The notes beneath the pieces were generated by a model. That model had not been told where the DNA came from. It was given only the letters and a program-made list of their open reading frames with translations, and ran no database searches. Below, in pieces: positions 5,052 to 6,637 of a stretch of 6,637 nt of DNA. The number at the start of each line of letters is the position of its first letter. The first letter of the stretch is position 1. The position numbers and the translations under genes are program-made. This DNA is from Marinilabiliaceae bacterium UBA5213 (GTDB lineage Bacteria > Bacteroidota > Bacteroidia > Bacteroidales > Marinilabiliaceae). The stretch spans positions 1 to 6,637 of the forward strand of contig DHVH01000346.1 in assembly GCA_002412555.1 (NCBI GenBank), in the 5' to 3' direction.

Positions 5052-5141
5052 TTACCAACTATTATTTGCTATTATATATTTTTTCTTGATTTCATCCCTA
5101 ACAAGTAGTCTAATGAAATCATTTTCAAATGGCTGCAGTGG
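5052..5141 (-). other. Short open reading, possible gene remnant, with inverted repeat
   Basis: Just after the acyltransferase stop, a minus-strand frame reads PFENDFIRLLVRDEI, then KKKYIIANNSW and a TAA at 5052-5054. It has no start of its own. The 9-bp inverted repeat TGATTTCAT/ATGAAATCA (5087-5095 and 5113-5121) lies within it. The amino-acid order looks protein-like, but about 30 open codons can arise by chance. No family is recognised. Confidence 0.25.
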
Positions 5142-5143
5142 TC

Positions 5144-6637
5144 TTAGGTGTGGGAAGCATCCATGGTTTCCACAATGCGGTTACGCACCGCATTGGTGAT
5201 TTGCTCGTAGGAGTTGTTCTCCGGATATACCGGTTGCAAGAACTCTACCTGCACCTTTTTCCAGGGGCGCGGGAAAATACTGCCCTTGGGTAGCGCTTCC
5301 ATGGCACCTTTAATGGATACTGGCACCACCGGAATGTTGAGTTCGCGACTCAGGATGGCAAAAGTCTTTTTAAACTGCCCAATGTTGCCGTTGACAGAGC
5401 GGGTGCCTTCCGGGAAAATGATCAGGTTCTTCTGGTGCCTCAATACCTCCGCCAGCTTTTGAATGGATTCCTTTAAGTTTTTATTAAGATCCACCACAAT
5501 CACATTGTTACGGCGCGCCAAAAACTTCATGACCGGCATTTTAACGTGCTGCGCCTTGGCGTAGAAAAAGGTCTGGCTGATTTGTTTGGTGCGCAAAAGC
5601 GAGGTGACAAACAAGCCATCGAAAAAGCTTTGATGGTTGGGGGCAATGATACAGGGACCATCAGGTATGTTCTCCATACCCTTGGAGCGGTAGCGGAAAT
5701 AGATTTTGAAGGCCACCTTTGATAAGCGCATAATGAGTCGCGTGGGGTACCACGACACCGGCAATTGGATGTTGACACGCTCCCGAAGAATGTCGGTCCA
5801 GTCAATTTTGCCATCTTCCATCTTGGTTTTCTTCTCTGCCACATACGCGGCCAGATGCTCCACGGTGGTGAACTGACTCAGCTGGGCAGCTTCAATTTCA
5901 ATACCAAAGTTTTGGTGAATATAAACCTGCAAGCCTACCCTGTCGAGCGAGTCCATGGCCAAATCAAATTCCAGATGGTGATGGGGCCTGACCTTTTTGC
6001 CCTTTTCTACCGAAATAAAGTCCGCTATAATCTGAAACTCCTCAGAGGTTTCCACTTCATTCTCTTCTGCTTCGTCCAGTTCTGATGCCTTCGTGAAATC
6101 GATCAATTTGAACCTTTGGAGTTTACCTAATCTGGTGCGGGGCAGTTCCTCTTGGGTAATGTGAAACTGCATTATCCGTTTGTAGGAGGAAACCGAGTTG
6201 TTAAGCGGCTCAATCAGTTGCGTGCGTATGGTGTCCTTGATCTCCGAAGCCGCAATGTCACTGTCCTCAGGTAAGATAACCGCATTGAGCTGTTCTTCAT
6301 GAAAGAACACGCCCGCATCCTTCACCAGGGGCGAGGCCAGAATTTTTTCTTCCAATTCGGCCGGATTGATGTTCTTCCCGTTCGAAAGCACAATGATCTC
6401 TTTTTTGCGACCAGTGATATAGAGGTAGCCATCCTCATCCAAGTGGCCTAAATCACCTGTGTAAAGCCAGCCATCTTTAATCACATCAGCTGTTTCTTCG
6501 GGCCGGTTATAGTAACCCTGCATGATGTTGGCGCCTGAGGCGGTGATTTCGCCATCTACAATGCGAATGGTTGTGCCGGGAAGCGCTTCGCCGGGCGATC
6601 CGATGCGCACGCGTCCCGGACGCGTAAAGGTGATCAT
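5144..6637 (-). CDS. AMP-binding ligase / ACP / PlsC acyltransferase fusion (5' end cut off)
   Basis: 497 residues are visible and the N-terminal part is beyond the right edge; the ATG at the very edge is only an internal codon. Residues 1-180 are the end of an acyl-CoA synthetase-type AMP-binding domain: GSPGEALPGT (13-22), the YTGDLG motif (59-64), ITGRKKEIIVLSNGKNI (74-90) and the catalytic lysine in TRLGKLQRF (168-176, K172). An acidic linker (185-200) leads to an acyl carrier domain (about 200-268) with the phosphopantetheine site DSL (S230). Residues about 290-495 are a PlsC acyltransferase with NHQSFFD (334-340) and FPEGTRS (408-414). E. coli Aas also joins a ligase to an acyltransferase, but in the opposite order and without the carrier domain. 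The likely job is activating a fatty acid, holding it on the carrier and transferring it to a lysophospholipid or related acceptor at the membrane; the acceptor is inferred. It is GC-richer than the genes to its left. Confidence 0.9.
   Translation of the reverse strand: MITFTRPGRVRIGSPGEALPGTTIRIVDGEITASGANIMQGYYNRPEETADVIKDGWLYTGDLGHLDEDGYLYITGRKKEIIVLSNGKNINPAELEEKILASPLVKDAGVFFHEEQLNAVILPEDSDIAASEIKDTIRTQLIEPLNNSVSSYKRIMQFHITQEELPRTRLGKLQRFKLIDFTKASELDEAEENEVETSEEFQIIADFISVEKGKKVRPHHHLEFDLAMDSLDRVGLQVYIHQNFGIEIEAAQLSQFTTVEHLAAYVAEKKTKMEDGKIDWTDILRERVNIQLPVSWYPTRLIMRLSKVAFKIYFRYRSKGMENIPDGPCIIAPNHQSFFDGLFVTSLLRTKQISQTFFYAKAQHVKMPVMKFLARRNNVIVVDLNKNLKESIQKLAEVLRHQKNLIIFPEGTRSVNGNIGQFKKTFAILSRELNIPVVPVSIKGAMEALPKGSIFPRPWKKVQVEFLQPVYPENNSYEQITNAVRNRIVETMDASHT

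Noticed and set aside
5214..6085. Frames at 5214-5462, 5527-5844 and 5765-6085
   Set aside because: All overlap the ACP and PlsC domains of the acyltransferase fusion in other frames and have no family signal.

Overview
The window looks like chromosomal DNA of a Bacteroidota bacterium. Three things point there: an aminoglycoside-phosphotransferase-like kinase fused to a RapZ C-terminal domain, an acyl-CoA-synthetase/ACP/PlsC fusion, and promoter-like TAnnTTTG boxes (with an upstream TTG where the spacing allows) in front of several genes. Every supported gene is on the minus strand, so the reading order runs from the right edge to the left. I cannot name a genus.

Right edge (5144-6637): the 3' part of a large lipid-metabolism gene, an AMP-binding ligase followed by an acyl carrier domain and a 1-acylglycerol-phosphate acyltransferase domain. 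It is cut by the window end. A 16-bp perfect hairpin with a T-run on the minus strand (4979-5018) probably ends its transcription.

Middle (about 2280-5140): a visibly AT-richer island of small accessory genes. First comes a likely transcription unit starting at a promoter at 4829-4859: an SRPBCC/AHSA1 protein, a decayed VOC/PhnB-type pseudogene, a DoxX-like membrane protein, a 3' coding remnant of an unknown gene, and a DUF1801 protein. Then comes a two-gene RelE/ParE-type toxin-antitoxin pair with its own promoter, whose position indicates that the antitoxin starts 13 codons inside its longest open frame. The spacers are not empty: at least one, probably two, hold broken genes, so this is a turnover zone in which small genes have been gained and lost between two conserved blocks.

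Left (1-2266): a higher-GC pair, a DUF554 membrane protein followed 16 bp later by the kinase-RapZ fusion, which starts at TTG. The end of the fusion gene runs into a minisatellite-like region (1-150) with 8-bp and 18-bp tandem units and a GC-rich insert. The last 18-bp unit contains the stop codon of the gene.

I see no RNA gene, complete insertion sequence, CRISPR array or integrase. No complete new system is evident. The most useful observations are the hidden pseudogene and gene remnant, the gene-end tandem repeat and the corrected antitoxin start.
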